NCBI GenBank assembly: GCA_965197825.1
Contig: CBDANW010000003.1
Coordinates: forward strand, 496,001 to 560,000
Source: CBDANW01 sp965197825
GTDB lineage: Bacteria; Acidobacteriota; Vicinamibacteria; Marinacidobacterales; DATDRI01
DNA: 64,000 nt
Direction: 5' to 3'
Under the pieces are notes generated by a model, which saw nothing but the letters and a program-made list of their open reading frames with translations, had not been told where the DNA came from and made no database searches. This document shows, piece after piece, positions 9,814 through 17,842 of the stretch (position 1 is its first letter; each line of letters begins with the position of its first letter). Position numbers and translations under genes: made by a program.

Positions 9814-10032
9814 ATGCAATTCCTAGGCTGGATCTGGGGGGTCGACACGACTTGTCCAGATGAATCGTTCCTGCAGCTTCTCGACGGAGAAGAGGACGAC
9901 GACTTCGAAGAGGAAGATGACGAAGACTACTCGGACGACGGAGACGACGAATCAAAGGAAGACGATTTCGAGGCCGCCGACGACGATTTCATGGATGATG
10001 ACGACGACGACGACGAGGAAGAGAATCAATAA
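9814..10032 (+). CDS. Extremely acidic small protein (72 aa)
   Basis: The first about 24 residues are ordinary (MQFLGWIWGVDTTCPDESF), then almost every residue is Asp or Glu, ending in runs such as DDDDDDDEEENQ. No family is recognised. The ribosome-binding site is weak (GAGAGCGAAGAG). The skewed GA-rich sequence could be low-complexity DNA that merely stays open, but the 5' part is not repetitive and the reading frame fills the gap between two genes. A hairpin-like GCAGCC/GGCTGC sequence follows the stop. Confidence 0.4.
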   Translation: MQFLGWIWGVDTTCPDESFLQLLDGEEDDDFEEEDDEDYSDDGDDESKEDDFEAADDDFMDDDDDDDEEENQ

Positions 10033-10100
10033 TGGCAGCCCGCCGCCCGGTCGGCTGCTAATCGTTGCCTCGGCAATGCCCCTCCCCAGGAGGTTAGCGC

Positions 10101-11069
10101 ATGCGCAAGAAGATCATTCTGATTACTGGAGCGTCTGGCGAAGTCGGCCAAGCGCTCATCTCGGAGCTCTCCAGTTTCCAGGATAACCATCTCGTCACGC
10201 TAGATCTGAGCCCTCTTCCCTTCGATTTGGCGAACGGTACGCATATTCAAGGGGACATACTGGATCAGGCTCTGCTGGATCGCCTGGTCGCCGAGTACGA
10301 GATCGACACGATTTACCACCTCGCCGCCCTACTTCCTACGCGAAGTGAGTTCAGCCCGGAAAGGGCGCACCGAGTCAATGTGGAAGGAATGCTCGGGTTA
10401 CTGAAGTTGGCTTCCGAACAGTCGCAATGGCGTGGCGAGTCGGTTCAATTCATTTTTCCCGGCTCCATCGCGGTGTACGGTTTGCCCGACCGAGAGTCCA
10501 AGGCTCGTTACGCTCGGCCGCGGGAGTGGGAATGGAATTCCCCGACCACCATGTACGGTTGCAACAAACTCTATTGTGAGATGCTGGGGAGTTACTTCTC
10601 CCAGAACTACAAACAACTGGCCGCCGAACAGCCGGTGATGCTCGACTTCCGCGGAGTCCGTTTCCCCGGTCTCATCAGCGCCTTCACGCTCCCGAGCGGA
10701 GGGACTAGCGATTATGCGCCAGAAATGATCCACGCCGCGGCTCGGAATGAGCCTTACGACTGTTTCGTGAACCCGGAGGCCCGCATTCCCTTCCTTGTCA
10801 TGCCCGACGCGATCCAGGCGCTGCTCCGTCTGGCGCGAGCTCCCAAGAATTCCCTGAGCCGGCTGGTTTACAACGTCGCGAGCTTCAGTCTTAGCGTGGT
10901 GCCGAGCCGCCTGCTGCGTGCCAGCTCACCCAGCGCGGCTCCGACGATGGGGCCCAACACGAGACCGAGTAGGCCGAAGAAAATCCCGACGATTGCTCCG
11001 AGCAGCGCGCCGACCGCCCCCCACCAACTCCCTCCAAACTTCTTGGCTCCGAGAGCTCCCGCCGTGTAG
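10101..11069 (+). CDS. L-threonine 3-dehydrogenase-like SDR, C terminus replaced
   Basis: NAD-dependent extended short-chain dehydrogenase most like SDR-type threonine dehydrogenase. It has ITGASGEVGQ (residues 9-17), YHLAALLPT, a YGCNK catalytic Tyr/Lys near residue 152, and the family signature RGVRFPGLISA with GGTSDYAPEMIHAA. GGAGG precedes the ATG. Similarity stops at VYNVASFSLS near base 10893, where the last 60-70 residues of the family should begin. From there the frame reads for about 57 codons through the antisense of the convergent DUF456 gene and gives a Pro/Ser-rich nonsense tail. The true 3' end is therefore missing. Activity is doubtful. Confidence 0.75.
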   Translation: MRKKIILITGASGEVGQALISELSSFQDNHLVTLDLSPLPFDLANGTHIQGDILDQALLDRLVAEYEIDTIYHLAALLPTRSEFSPERAHRVNVEGMLGLLKLASEQSQWRGESVQFIFPGSIAVYGLPDRESKARYARPREWEWNSPTTMYGCNKLYCEMLGSYFSQNYKQLAAEQPVMLDFRGVRFPGLISAFTLPSGGTSDYAPEMIHAAARNEPYDCFVNPEARIPFLVMPDAIQALLRLARAPKNSLSRLVYNVASFSLSVVPSRLLRASSPSAAPTMGPNTRPSRPKKIPTIAPSSAPTAPHQLPPNFLAPRAPAV

Positions 11070-11263
11070 TCGAGGGCATAAGCCAGGACACTGATTCCGA
11101 CCAACAGTAGGAGCTTGCCGAAACCCACCGTCTCGAAGCCGGTGAAGAACGCGTAGACCAGCGCCCCAAGGACGATGAGCGGCGTGCCGGGAATGACAGG
11201 AAGGAATGAGCCCAGCAGGCCGGCGAGAATCAAGAGGCCGACCAAGATATAGACCGCGGTCAC
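10868..11263 (-). CDS. DUF456 family membrane protein, C-terminally truncated
   Basis: Small glycine-rich polytopic protein with a GTG start at 11263. Hydrophobic segments run from YILVGLLILAGLLGSFLPVI, through PLIVLGALVYAFF and LLLLVGISVLAYAL, to GALLGAIVGIFFGLLGLVLG. The GSFLPVIPGTPLIVLGALVYA and GALGAKKFGGS motifs are characteristic of DUF456. The family normally continues with another Gly-rich membrane segment after GAALGEL; here the protein ends after ELARSRRLGTTLRLKLATL. The missing end coincides with the point where the convergent dehydrogenase gene also loses its 3' end. Function unknown. Confidence 0.75.
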   Translation of the reverse strand: MTAVYILVGLLILAGLLGSFLPVIPGTPLIVLGALVYAFFTGFETVGFGKLLLLVGISVLAYALDYTAGALGAKKFGGSWWGAVGALLGAIVGIFFGLLGLVLGPIVGAALGELARSRRLGTTLRLKLATL

Positions 11264-11344
11264 GGATGCAATTGTAACTCACACTGGATCTCGTCCCGAA
11301 CTGCTGGCATGATGCGTGCCGGGAGACGATCCAGAAGAGCGAAG

Positions 11345-12184
11345 ATGGCCTTGAATCTACGAAAAGTGGCAAAGGTCGTGCCGGGGAGTGAAACCTCGGA
11401 CGGTGCCGGCGTCAAGTTGAAGAGAAGCCTGGGCACGCCTGCTCTCGACTACTTGGATCCTTTTCTGCTCTTGGATGAGTTCAAGTCGGACGACGGTGCG
11501 GATTACATCGCCGGTTTTCCGGATCATCCACATCGTGGCTTCGAAACGGTCACCTACATGCTCGCCGGGTCGATGGAGCACAAGGATCACAAGGGCCATC
11601 GGGGATCGCTCGTCGCCGGCAGCGTGCAGTGGATGACCGCGGGGAGAGGCATCGTCCACTCCGAGATGCCGAAGCAGACCGACGGCCTGATGTGGGGCTT
11701 TCAGCTCTGGGTCAATCTACCGGCGAAGGAAAAGATGTGTGAGCCTCGCTATCAGGAGTTCCCACCCGAGCAGATTCCGATAGAGATGCTCGAGGACGGC
11801 ACCGAGGTCCGGGTCATTGCCGGTCGAGCTGGCGGGGTGTCTGGTCCGGTGACCGGCATCGTGACCGCTCCGCTCTACCTCGACGTGACCGTGTCACCGG
11901 GGTCTCGATTCGAGCAACCGGTTCCGCTGAACCACAACGCCTTCGTCTATGTTTTCGAAGGGGAGGGTACGGTTGGTGGGGAAGAAGTCGTCCGTGCCGG
12001 ACACCTCGCGGTCTGTCAGGAGGGTGACGCGGTTCGAGTGGAAGCGGGAGAATCAGGTGTGCGGTTCCAGCTGATAGCGGCGGAGCCTCTTATCGAGCCG
12101 GTCGCTCGGTTCGGGCCTTTCGTCATGAACACCCAAGAGGAGCTTATTCAAGCGGTCCGCGATTTCCGGGGCGGGCGATTCTGA
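11345..12184 (+). CDS. Pirin family protein
   Basis: A bicupin of the pirin/YhhW type, 279 residues. The N-terminal cupin contains FPDHPHRGFETVTYML and MTAGRGIVHSEMP, which supply the His-x-His and His-x-Glu metal ligands of pirins. The C-terminal cupin has NHNAFVYVFEGEGTVG. Family members bind iron and act as quercetinase-like dioxygenases or regulatory cofactors. The ATG at 11345 (MALNLRKV) is preferred over the in-frame ATG at 11309, whose N terminus is Arg-rich and atypical. It converges on the GntR regulator with a 16-base gap. Confidence 0.9.
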   Translation: MALNLRKVAKVVPGSETSDGAGVKLKRSLGTPALDYLDPFLLLDEFKSDDGADYIAGFPDHPHRGFETVTYMLAGSMEHKDHKGHRGSLVAGSVQWMTAGRGIVHSEMPKQTDGLMWGFQLWVNLPAKEKMCEPRYQEFPPEQIPIEMLEDGTEVRVIAGRAGGVSGPVTGIVTAPLYLDVTVSPGSRFEQPVPLNHNAFVYVFEGEGTVGGEEVVRAGHLAVCQEGDAVRVEAGESGVRFQLIAAEPLIEPVARFGPFVMNTQEELIQAVRDFRGGRF

Positions 12185-12200
12185 CTCCAGCGGAGAGCCC

Positions 12201-12887
12201 CTAGTCCCAAACGTGACTGAGAGTCGTCCGCTCCCCTAGCTCGTTGTGCTCGATCACGAGCTCGACCAATCGGTCTATGTCGCGAGCGCGCAGAGCTTCC
12301 GTTATCTCCGAGTGTTGGTGGACCATCAAGTCTCGGAATTGCGGGGAGCCGTGAAAGTCGGGACGGAGCATGGTCACGATTCGGTAGGGCTGGAGCGCCG
12401 TACGTAACTGCGCGACCAGCTCTTTGAGGCGCCGGTGGGCGGTGACGTCGATGAGCAGCTCGTGAAAACGCCCGTTGAGCTCGATGAGCCGGTCGATGTC
12501 CTCCGAACTCAGCTGCTCGGCGCGCGTGCACAGTGACTCGAGGCGCTCCAGCTGCTTAGCGGTGATTCGCTCCGCGGCGAGCCGTATTCCGTAGCTCTCC
12601 AACACTCTTAATAGGCCGTATATTTCCTTGACGTCGTTTGCGGAGAGTTTGACGACCGTGAGCCCCCCAGAAGGAAACGGCTGAACGAGGCCTTCCTGTT
12701 CGAGCCGAGACAGCGCCTCGCGGACCGGAGTACGGCTGGCCCCAAGTGATTGAGCGATCTCGAGCTCCTTCAAACGCTCTCCTGGTTGAAGATCTCCGGT
12801 GACGATTCCCTTCTTCAAAAAGGCGTAGACTTGGTCAGCAAGTGTATGCCTTTCGACCACCTTCGACTTGAGCTTGCCCGTCGGCAT
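12201..12887 (-). CDS. GntR/FadR-type transcriptional regulator (FCD domain)
   Basis: 228 residues: an N-terminal winged helix (GDLQPGERLKELEIAQSLGA, then SRTPVREALSRLEQEGLV, the GntR signature) and a C-terminal all-helical FCD domain (ANDVKEIYGLLRVLE, LNGRFHELLID, HQHSEITEALRARD). FCD regulators bind small organic acids and often carry a metal site. It lies three bases downstream of the coding remnants at 12891-14260 on the same strand, so it may be in an operon with that iron-sulfur gene. The target is not evident. Confidence 0.9.
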   Translation of the reverse strand: MPTGKLKSKVVERHTLADQVYAFLKKGIVTGDLQPGERLKELEIAQSLGASRTPVREALSRLEQEGLVQPFPSGGLTVVKLSANDVKEIYGLLRVLESYGIRLAAERITAKQLERLESLCTRAEQLSSEDIDRLIELNGRFHELLIDVTAHRRLKELVAQLRTALQPYRIVTMLRPDFHGSPQFRDLMVHQHSEITEALRARDIDRLVELVIEHNELGERTTLSHVWD

Positions 12888-12890
12888 AGA

Positions 12891-13445
12891 TCAACCCCCC
12901 GGTTTCTGATTGGCCATCTGGCAGAGCAAACGCTCGGCTCTGACCGGGTTAAAAACTCCACAAACACAGAAGCGTGACATGTATCGGGCACATTCAGCGG
13001 CCGACTTGCGTCGGGTCTTGACCCAATCGGTCATTTTTTCCGCAAAGGCTCGGGCGACCATCCCATGGCCGCACATCGTAGTCAGTGAAAGCGTGTTCGC
13101 ATCCGCCACGTGGCTCGTATTGCCCATGAACCCGAGGGAATACTCGACCGCGTGCGGTTCGATACCCGCTTCCCGACTACAACGCGCCGCGTCTTCGACC
13201 AGCGAGGAGATGTCGATGGATAGTCCCAGGTCAGCTGTCTTGACTTCTTTCAGGCATTCGTACAGCGCATCTGAATTGTCGAAGACCGCGCTGGCCGTGG
13301 TCGGTGTGGTGAGTCCCTCGATACCTCTTCCACAGAACCGTTCTCGGGGCGGCGCCAGTGGGCAAGTGGGTTGAGGTGACGGGAGGGACGGAAAATGCTC
13401 CCGTTCTTGCCGTCGCCCATATTCACGGGGTTGTGGCGAGCGCAT
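12891..13445 (-). CDS. Cys-containing C-terminal domain or separate protein downstream of ferredoxin-like gene
   Basis: The sensible part begins near RFCGRGIEGLTTPTT (about 13330) and continues with DALYECLKEVKTADLGLSI, GIEPHAVEYSLGFMGN, LTTMCGHGMVARAFAEK and MSRFCVCGVFNPVRAERLL. The CGHGMVA and FCVCGVFNP motifs suggest a metal-binding domain, but I cannot name the family. The residues before about 13330 are in a frame that reads as junk, so this is either the third frame of the disrupted gene at 13250-14260 or a short gene coupled to it. Start therefore uncertain. Confidence 0.5.
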   Translation of the reverse strand: MRSPQPREYGRRQEREHFPSLPSPQPTCPLAPPRERFCGRGIEGLTTPTTASAVFDNSDALYECLKEVKTADLGLSIDISSLVEDAARCSREAGIEPHAVEYSLGFMGNTSHVADANTLSLTTMCGHGMVARAFAEKMTDWVKTRRKSAAECARYMSRFCVCGVFNPVRAERLLCQMANQKPGG

Positions 13446-14260
13446 ATCTTGAGAAACTCCCGGAGTCGCTCTCGGCGGGATTCGTCGCCCGGCCCAGGCC
13501 GAGGTTGGTTTTGCCTCGGATCACCGGATATCCACGGCGAGAGAGAATCTCCGGCAAAGGGTTGTTCCCGTCCCGACCGCATACCGCGCCTATCCCCAAG
13601 GAGACGACGGTTTCTAGCTGGGGGCCGACTACTCTCGATGACGTCCAGGATTTCCTCGACCCGTCCCAAGGGAACTTTGAGCTCGACGATCGCCGATAGC
13701 ACCTTTTCATCGAGGATGTCGGTTCGGAGGTTTCCTCGTGACCGGTCGGCCATGAGCTGGGTGACGGGGTTGTTCGGTTCGAACTCCGCGCCTGCGTTTG
13801 CTAAGGCAGCGGTCATGCGGTCGATATCACGGAACCACGTGCCCACGCCCGGGCGGCCGAACTCCACGACGAAACCAGCTTCGCCCGCCTTCACTCGATG
13901 GGTCACATCGTTGGTCTTGACTTCTTCGGTTCCTCGACCGTGGACTCCGGAGAAGGCCCGCCTCACGACGCGCGGCCAGGTTAGCTCCTCCGGCTCGAAC
14001 GCCGCCGTCGGGCAGACGTCGGGTTCCGGTTCGAACCGAAGCCGCATCCAGCCGAGAACTCGGCGTGCGGAGCGGACCAAGGTAGGATTCAGGTGCTCCT
14101 GGCTCATCCCGCGGTAACACTGGTAACACTGGTAACACTCGACGCAGTTATCTCGGTCGACCTCGGCTCGATTCGAATCTGGGCTAATGGCGATCGCTCC
14201 CATCGGACAAATCGGGACGCAATTGCCATAAGCAACACACCTGGAAAGGCTTATCCGCAT
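13250..14260 (-). pseudogene. Ferredoxin-type 4Fe-4S protein with frame disruptions
   Basis: The N terminus (MRISLSRCVAYGNCVPICP) is a ferredoxin cluster with Tyr where the second Cys of CxxCxxCxxxCP should be. A second Cys-rich segment, NCVECYQCYQCYRGMS, follows. The middle (EPDVCPTAAFEPEELTWPRV, VTHRVKAGEAGFVVEFGRPG) is coherent. Near 13640 the sense moves to another frame (GPQLETVVSLGIGAVCGRDG, GKTNLGLGRA, covered by 13423-13710), then returns near 13495 (RERLREFLKICARHNPVNMG). After about 13330 a third frame makes sense (entry 12891-13445). At least two indels are needed to explain this. It may be a decaying gene or base-call errors. The electron-transfer partner is unknown. Confidence 0.6.
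14113..14139. repeat. Three tandem copies of 9-bp GGTAACACT inside a cysteine-rich coding segment
   Basis: Copies at 14113-14121, 14122-14130 and 14131-14139 are identical. On the minus strand they encode the repeated Cys-Tyr-Gln triplets of the ferredoxin-like protein, so cluster spacing changes by three residues per copy. Confidence 0.85.
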
Positions 14261-14300
14261 GGCCTCTTAAAGTTCCAATTGCGTACGGTATGCCAGGCAC

Positions 14301-14322
14301 ACTCCCAAGTCAACCTGGGAGT
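14301..14322. terminator. Hairpin downstream of the beta-CASP gene
   Basis: ACTCCCA (14301-14307) pairs with TGGGAGT (14316-14322) around an 8-base loop. It lies 29 bases after the minus-strand stop at 14351 and before the ferredoxin-like start. No T-run follows, so a terminator role is only a guess. Confidence 0.3.
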
Positions 14323-14350
14323 AAACGAACTTTCAGGGAGTGCAGGGAAG

Positions 14351-15722
14351 TCAGAGGGAGTTCAGATCGAAGTCGTCGTGCAGGCGTGGCACCAGACACC
14401 GAGCCGGGAGCTCGTCTTCGATGCGGCCGGCCAATGCCTGGGAAGCCTCTGGCTCGCTGTGGGTTACGAAGATCCGGCGGGGAGGCTTCTCTAGGGAGCC
14501 GAGCCAGCGCAGGAGCTCGTCAGCATCGGCGTGAGCGGACAGTCCCTGGAGCGACTGGAAGCGTGCCCGCACCGGAACCTCTCTCCCATGCACCTTCAGG
14601 GCTCGAGCCCCCTCCAGAAGAGCGCGCCCCCGCGTGCCAGCGGCTTGGTAACCGACCAGAAGAACAAGGTTTCGCTGCTCCGGCAAGAGGCGACGCAAAT
14701 GGTGAAGAACGCGGCCGGCGGTGAGCATCCCGCTGGCGGAAATGATGATCCGAGGACCGGGAAGCTGGTTGAGCTCCTTGGACTGCTCGACGGTTCGATG
14801 GAATTTCACGTTACTTGGAAAAAGGCGGCTTCTTCCGTCTTCGCTCAGGTGTTCATCCAGGCTATCGTCCGTTAAATGATGGCTGTAGATGCGAGTGGCA
14901 TCGACCGCCATCGGACTGTCGATATGGATGGGTACGCTGGGAGGTCGCCGGCGTTCATGAGCTCGCGAAGGATTAGGGTCACCAGCTGGGCTCGTCCCAC
15001 CGCGAAGGACGGGATGAGGACAATCCCGCCGCGTTCGAACGTCTTTTTAATGGGCTCGCTCAATTGGGTTTTGAGTGGGCGATGATCATGCGCTCGATTA
15101 CCGTACGTAGACTCCACGACCAGAAAATCACAGGTTGGTGGCACCATCGGATCGGAGTGGAGCGGGACCCCGTAGCGTCCTACATCGCCACTGAAAACCA
15201 GCCTCGTCTCCTCGGTGCCCGACGATAGGTGCAGCTCGATCATGGCCGAGCCGAGTATGTGGCCGACATTGAGGAAACGGACCTTTGCGCCGTCTCTAAG
15301 CTCCAGCCATTCGCCGTAGGGTACGGCTCGCATTTGCTCAATCGCCGCCCCGGCGTCCTCACTCGTGTAAAGGGGTAGGGCGGGTCGGTGCTTGCTGAAT
15401 CCTCTCTTGTTCGCGTAGTTGGCGCCTTCCTCTTGAATCTTCGCCGCGTCCATCAGAAGAAGCTTGGCCAAATCCAGAGTCGCGGGCGTGCAGTAAATGG
15501 GCCCGGAGTAACCGTTACGCACCAGCCGAGGAAGATAGCCACTGTGATCGATGTGGGCGTGGGTCAGTAGAAGCTGGTCGACGGAGCTAGGCTCGAAGTC
15601 GGGCTCCTGCCAGTTCAGCAGTCTCAGCTTTTTCAGCCCCTGAAACAATCCGGCGTCGACGAGAAGCCTCCGCTCGCCGGTGCTCAGAAGATAGCGGGAT
15701 CCCGTGACCGTACCGGAGACGA
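14351..15722 (-). pseudogene. MBL-fold beta-CASP ribonuclease-like gene, 5' end fused to IS66 and one frameshift
   Basis: Metallo-beta-lactamase/beta-CASP/RMMBL protein (Ysh1/RNase-J-like processing nuclease). Visible motifs: TVTGSRYLL at the junction, LLLTHAHIDHSG (HxHxDH), LNVGHILGSAM, VFSGDVGRYG, VVESTYGNR, IPSFAVGRAQ, then in a second frame IDSPMAVDATRIY, IIISASGMLTAGRV, LVGYQAAGTRGR, LSAHADADELLRW and VTHSEPEAS. The first 8-10 residues of the family, up to the GAA strand, are gone; the frame enters from the IS66 transposase instead. A single missing base at the GGG run 14930-14932 shifts the frame. Restoring one base joins LPAYP to IHIDSP. All catalytic motifs are otherwise present. Confidence 0.8.
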
Positions 15723-16983
15723 GAGGGTTTTCGGCGAACAGCGTGAGTGTCTCCCATCTCTCCAGCATGTAGCGGACCGCCTTGCCGAAGTCGCTTCGCG
15801 GCAATCCTCTTTGGCTCTCGCCCCATTGCCGAATCGCTTTCAAAATCCGCTGCGAACGTTGCTTGCGTAAACAAAGTCTCAGTTTCTGAGCTTTTTCATC
15901 GCCGGGAAACGGACCCGGGACCTCGCGTTCGACTTCGTACAGCTCTCCGATCAAACGAAGCACTTCGGAGCAAGCTTGCGGGTAGTGCTCGCTGGCTTCG
16001 TCGAACTTTCTTTTCACGTGCGCCCAGCAGTGGGCGAGACGAAACTGTGGACCGGCACGAGCCGCGTAGCCGTCTGGACCGGCTCGAGCTAGCACCTCGT
16101 ACACCGCGTAGCCGTCCACAACCGCGATGCCGGAGTAGGTCCCCAGCACCTTTTGGCCATCTTCCGTCGATTTCGTCGGCAGCATTCGGTAGTACGCGAT
16201 GTCCGGACTCGAAACGCCCCACACCGTGCCCGCCGACTTCTTCATCGAGCCCATCAGAGGCCACCGCGTTTCGTCGGCGTGGATGACGGGTGACTCCAAA
16301 ACCTTCTCTCCCAGAGCGTCGTACACCGGATTCAGATGACGTGCCAGTACGTTCAGCTGGTCCCACAGCGTCTGGCTGTCGATATCTAGCCCTTCGCGGC
16401 GCATCATCCGAACCTGGCGCTCGAGAGGCATATGGTCCAGGTACTTGCTGATGGCCACTTCGGTCGCGAACTCCACCGAGTAGCGGCCTCCGGGCTGAAG
16501 CTTCGTCGCCGCCGGTGCGGTGACGACGTTCGCGTTACATCGGCAGCGGTACTTTTTCCGCAAATGCCGTTCGATGACGAAGCTCCGCTTCACCACCGTC
16601 ACCACTTCCGATTCCTCGTATTGACCCGCCATCTCGCCGTCGCACACCGAGCACTTTTTCTCTGTCTCGGCGAGTTCGATTACTTTGTCGACCACGGGAA
16701 GATGAGGCTGTTCGCGCGGGCCGTGCCCTTTCTTCTTGTTCTTTTTAGCCTTCGTTTTCTTCCGGGTCCGCTTTTCGTCGATGCGGAAAATGCTCTCTCG
16801 CTTTTCCTGTAGTTGCTTGAGAACCGACAGTTCAAGTTGCTCCGTTTCCGGCACACCATGGAGTCTCGCCAGTTCCACTCGCAGACGAACGTTTTCATTG
16901 ACGAGGCGCTGGTTCTCGTTATCAACGAGGAGAGTTATCTGGCGGAGTGTTTCGAGGTCGTGTTCGTTTTTTATGCGAACCAC
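14872..16983 (-). CDS. Chimeric ORF: truncated IS66 transposase TnpC fused to MBL protein
   Basis: One open frame of 703 codons begins with GTG at 16983. Residues 1 to about 420 are an IS66 TnpC: an N-terminal leucine-rich helix (NENQRLVNENVRLRVELARL), a basic linker, a zinc-binding CSVCDGE / YRCRCN region, then HADETRW and VVDGYAVY with the first catalytic acidic residues, and AHCWAHVKRKFDEA. After FAENPLV (about 15720) the IS66 sequence stops before its last catalytic Glu region, and the beta-CASP gene starts in frame (GTVTGSRYLL). The transposase is therefore dead. The ORF ends at 14872 only because of the frameshift described for the MBL gene. Confidence 0.8.
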   Translation of the reverse strand: MVRIKNEHDLETLRQITLLVDNENQRLVNENVRLRVELARLHGVPETEQLELSVLKQLQEKRESIFRIDEKRTRKKTKAKKNKKKGHGPREQPHLPVVDKVIELAETEKKCSVCDGEMAGQYEESEVVTVVKRSFVIERHLRKKYRCRCNANVVTAPAATKLQPGGRYSVEFATEVAISKYLDHMPLERQVRMMRREGLDIDSQTLWDQLNVLARHLNPVYDALGEKVLESPVIHADETRWPLMGSMKKSAGTVWGVSSPDIAYYRMLPTKSTEDGQKVLGTYSGIAVVDGYAVYEVLARAGPDGYAARAGPQFRLAHCWAHVKRKFDEASEHYPQACSEVLRLIGELYEVEREVPGPFPGDEKAQKLRLCLRKQRSQRILKAIRQWGESQRGLPRSDFGKAVRYMLERWETLTLFAENPLVSGTVTGSRYLLSTGERRLLVDAGLFQGLKKLRLLNWQEPDFEPSSVDQLLLTHAHIDHSGYLPRLVRNGYSGPIYCTPATLDLAKLLLMDAAKIQEEGANYANKRGFSKHRPALPLYTSEDAGAAIEQMRAVPYGEWLELRDGAKVRFLNVGHILGSAMIELHLSSGTEETRLVFSGDVGRYGVPLHSDPMVPPTCDFLVVESTYGNRAHDHRPLKTQLSEPIKKTFERGGIVLIPSFAVGRAQLVTLILRELMNAGDLPAYPSISTVRWRSMPLASTAII

Positions 16984-16997
16984 GGAATACGATTAGA

Positions 16998-17378
16998 TCA
17001 TAGAGACGATCTCACGGCAAGTGAAAAATGCTTCATTTCAGGAGGTGACAAAGATATTTTTCCGACCAACCGGCTCCCCTCCAGAAACAACGACAACTCT
17101 GTCGTCGTCAGTCGCACTGGCTCGCCGTCACCGCTGGACCACAGGCATGCGAACTTTCCCTCTTCGAGACGTTTCGCGTAGACGCACAGTCCGGTCCCGT
17201 CCCAGTGCAGAACTTTCGCGCGGATTCGGTTGCGGCTGACGAACAAGTACAGCTCACCGCTCAGCGGGTCACGACCAAGCTCGTTCATCACCAGCGCCGA
17301 CAGACCGTCAAAGCCCTTGCGGAGATCCGCCGGCGCCGCGTACGCCCATGCCGACACCCGACGGCTATTCCACTTCAT
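16998..17378 (-). CDS. tnpB: IS66 family accessory protein TnpB (IS66 Orf2)
   Basis: 126 residues with the IS66 Orf2 signature: PADLRKGFDGLSALV, GELYLFVSRNRIRAKVLHWD, GTGLCVYAKRLEEGKF. Required together with TnpA and TnpC for transposition in full IS66 elements. Starts inside the end of tnpA (ATGA overlap at 17375-17378) and stops 15 bases before tnpC, the standard IS66 order. It looks intact, but its partner TnpC is truncated. Confidence 0.93.
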   Translation of the reverse strand: MKWNSRRVSAWAYAAPADLRKGFDGLSALVMNELGRDPLSGELYLFVSRNRIRAKVLHWDGTGLCVYAKRLEEGKFACLWSSGDGEPVRLTTTELSLFLEGSRLVGKISLSPPEMKHFSLAVRSSL

Positions 17379-17719
17379 CCCAGCTGCTCAACAAGCCGCA
17401 GCAGCCGCTGTTCCGACAGACCCTCGATTCGATACCCTCGCGGGGTTACCAGCGTAATCTCCGTGCGTTTTTCCGATTCCACGACTTCGACACGCCGAAC
17501 GATACCCCTCATAGCCTCCTCTCGATTCCATCGAGATAGACTCCAGCCACTCACCCCGAGCCCCCTCGCGACACCCTCAAGGCTCGCGCCCTGATCCTTC
17601 ATCTGATTCAGATACAGCACCGCTTCGCGACGTTGTTCCCGCGAGTAACGCCGCCCTCGACCTGTGCGGCCACGATTTTCTTCACGTGCTCGCCTACGAA
17701 ATGCTGTCCTCGCTTCCAT
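17375..17719 (-). CDS. tnpA: IS66 family accessory protein TnpA (helix-turn-helix)
   Basis: 114 residues. The basic N terminus leads to a helix-turn-helix of IS66 Orf1 type (RYSREQRREAVLYLNQMKD, GVARGLGVSGWSLSRW), followed by ITLVTPRGYRIEGLSEQRLL, which is typical of this protein. First gene of the IS66 remnant, overlapping tnpB by four bases. A GAAAGGAG ribosome-binding site lies upstream. Confidence 0.9.
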   Translation of the reverse strand: MEARTAFRRRAREENRGRTGRGRRYSREQRREAVLYLNQMKDQGASLEGVARGLGVSGWSLSRWNREEAMRGIVRRVEVVESEKRTEITLVTPRGYRIEGLSEQRLLRLVEQLG

Positions 17720-17842
17720 CGCTTCGCACTCCTTTCAAGACTGCTCACGATGGAACATTCCGACACGCTTGTCACGACAGGCCACGGCGAGGAGTTACCA
17801 ACGAGCGACCCCCGGGCAGACTACTTATCGCATCCCGTCATG

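Larger units (their letters stand above)
15720..17798 (-). mobile_element. IS66-family remnant, one end deleted
   Basis: Contains tnpA, tnpB and most of tnpC in the canonical order. The tnpA-side end is probably the GTAAC sequence read on the minus strand from 17798, about 80 bases before tnpA; IS66 ends usually begin GTAA. The other end was removed together with the tnpC 3' end and the first codons of the beta-CASP gene, so no target duplication can be defined. Confidence 0.7.

Noticed and set aside
10894..11069. Pro/Ser-rich tail of the threonine-dehydrogenase-like protein.
   Set aside because: It is the antisense of the DUF456 coding region and has no family match; it results from the deletion.
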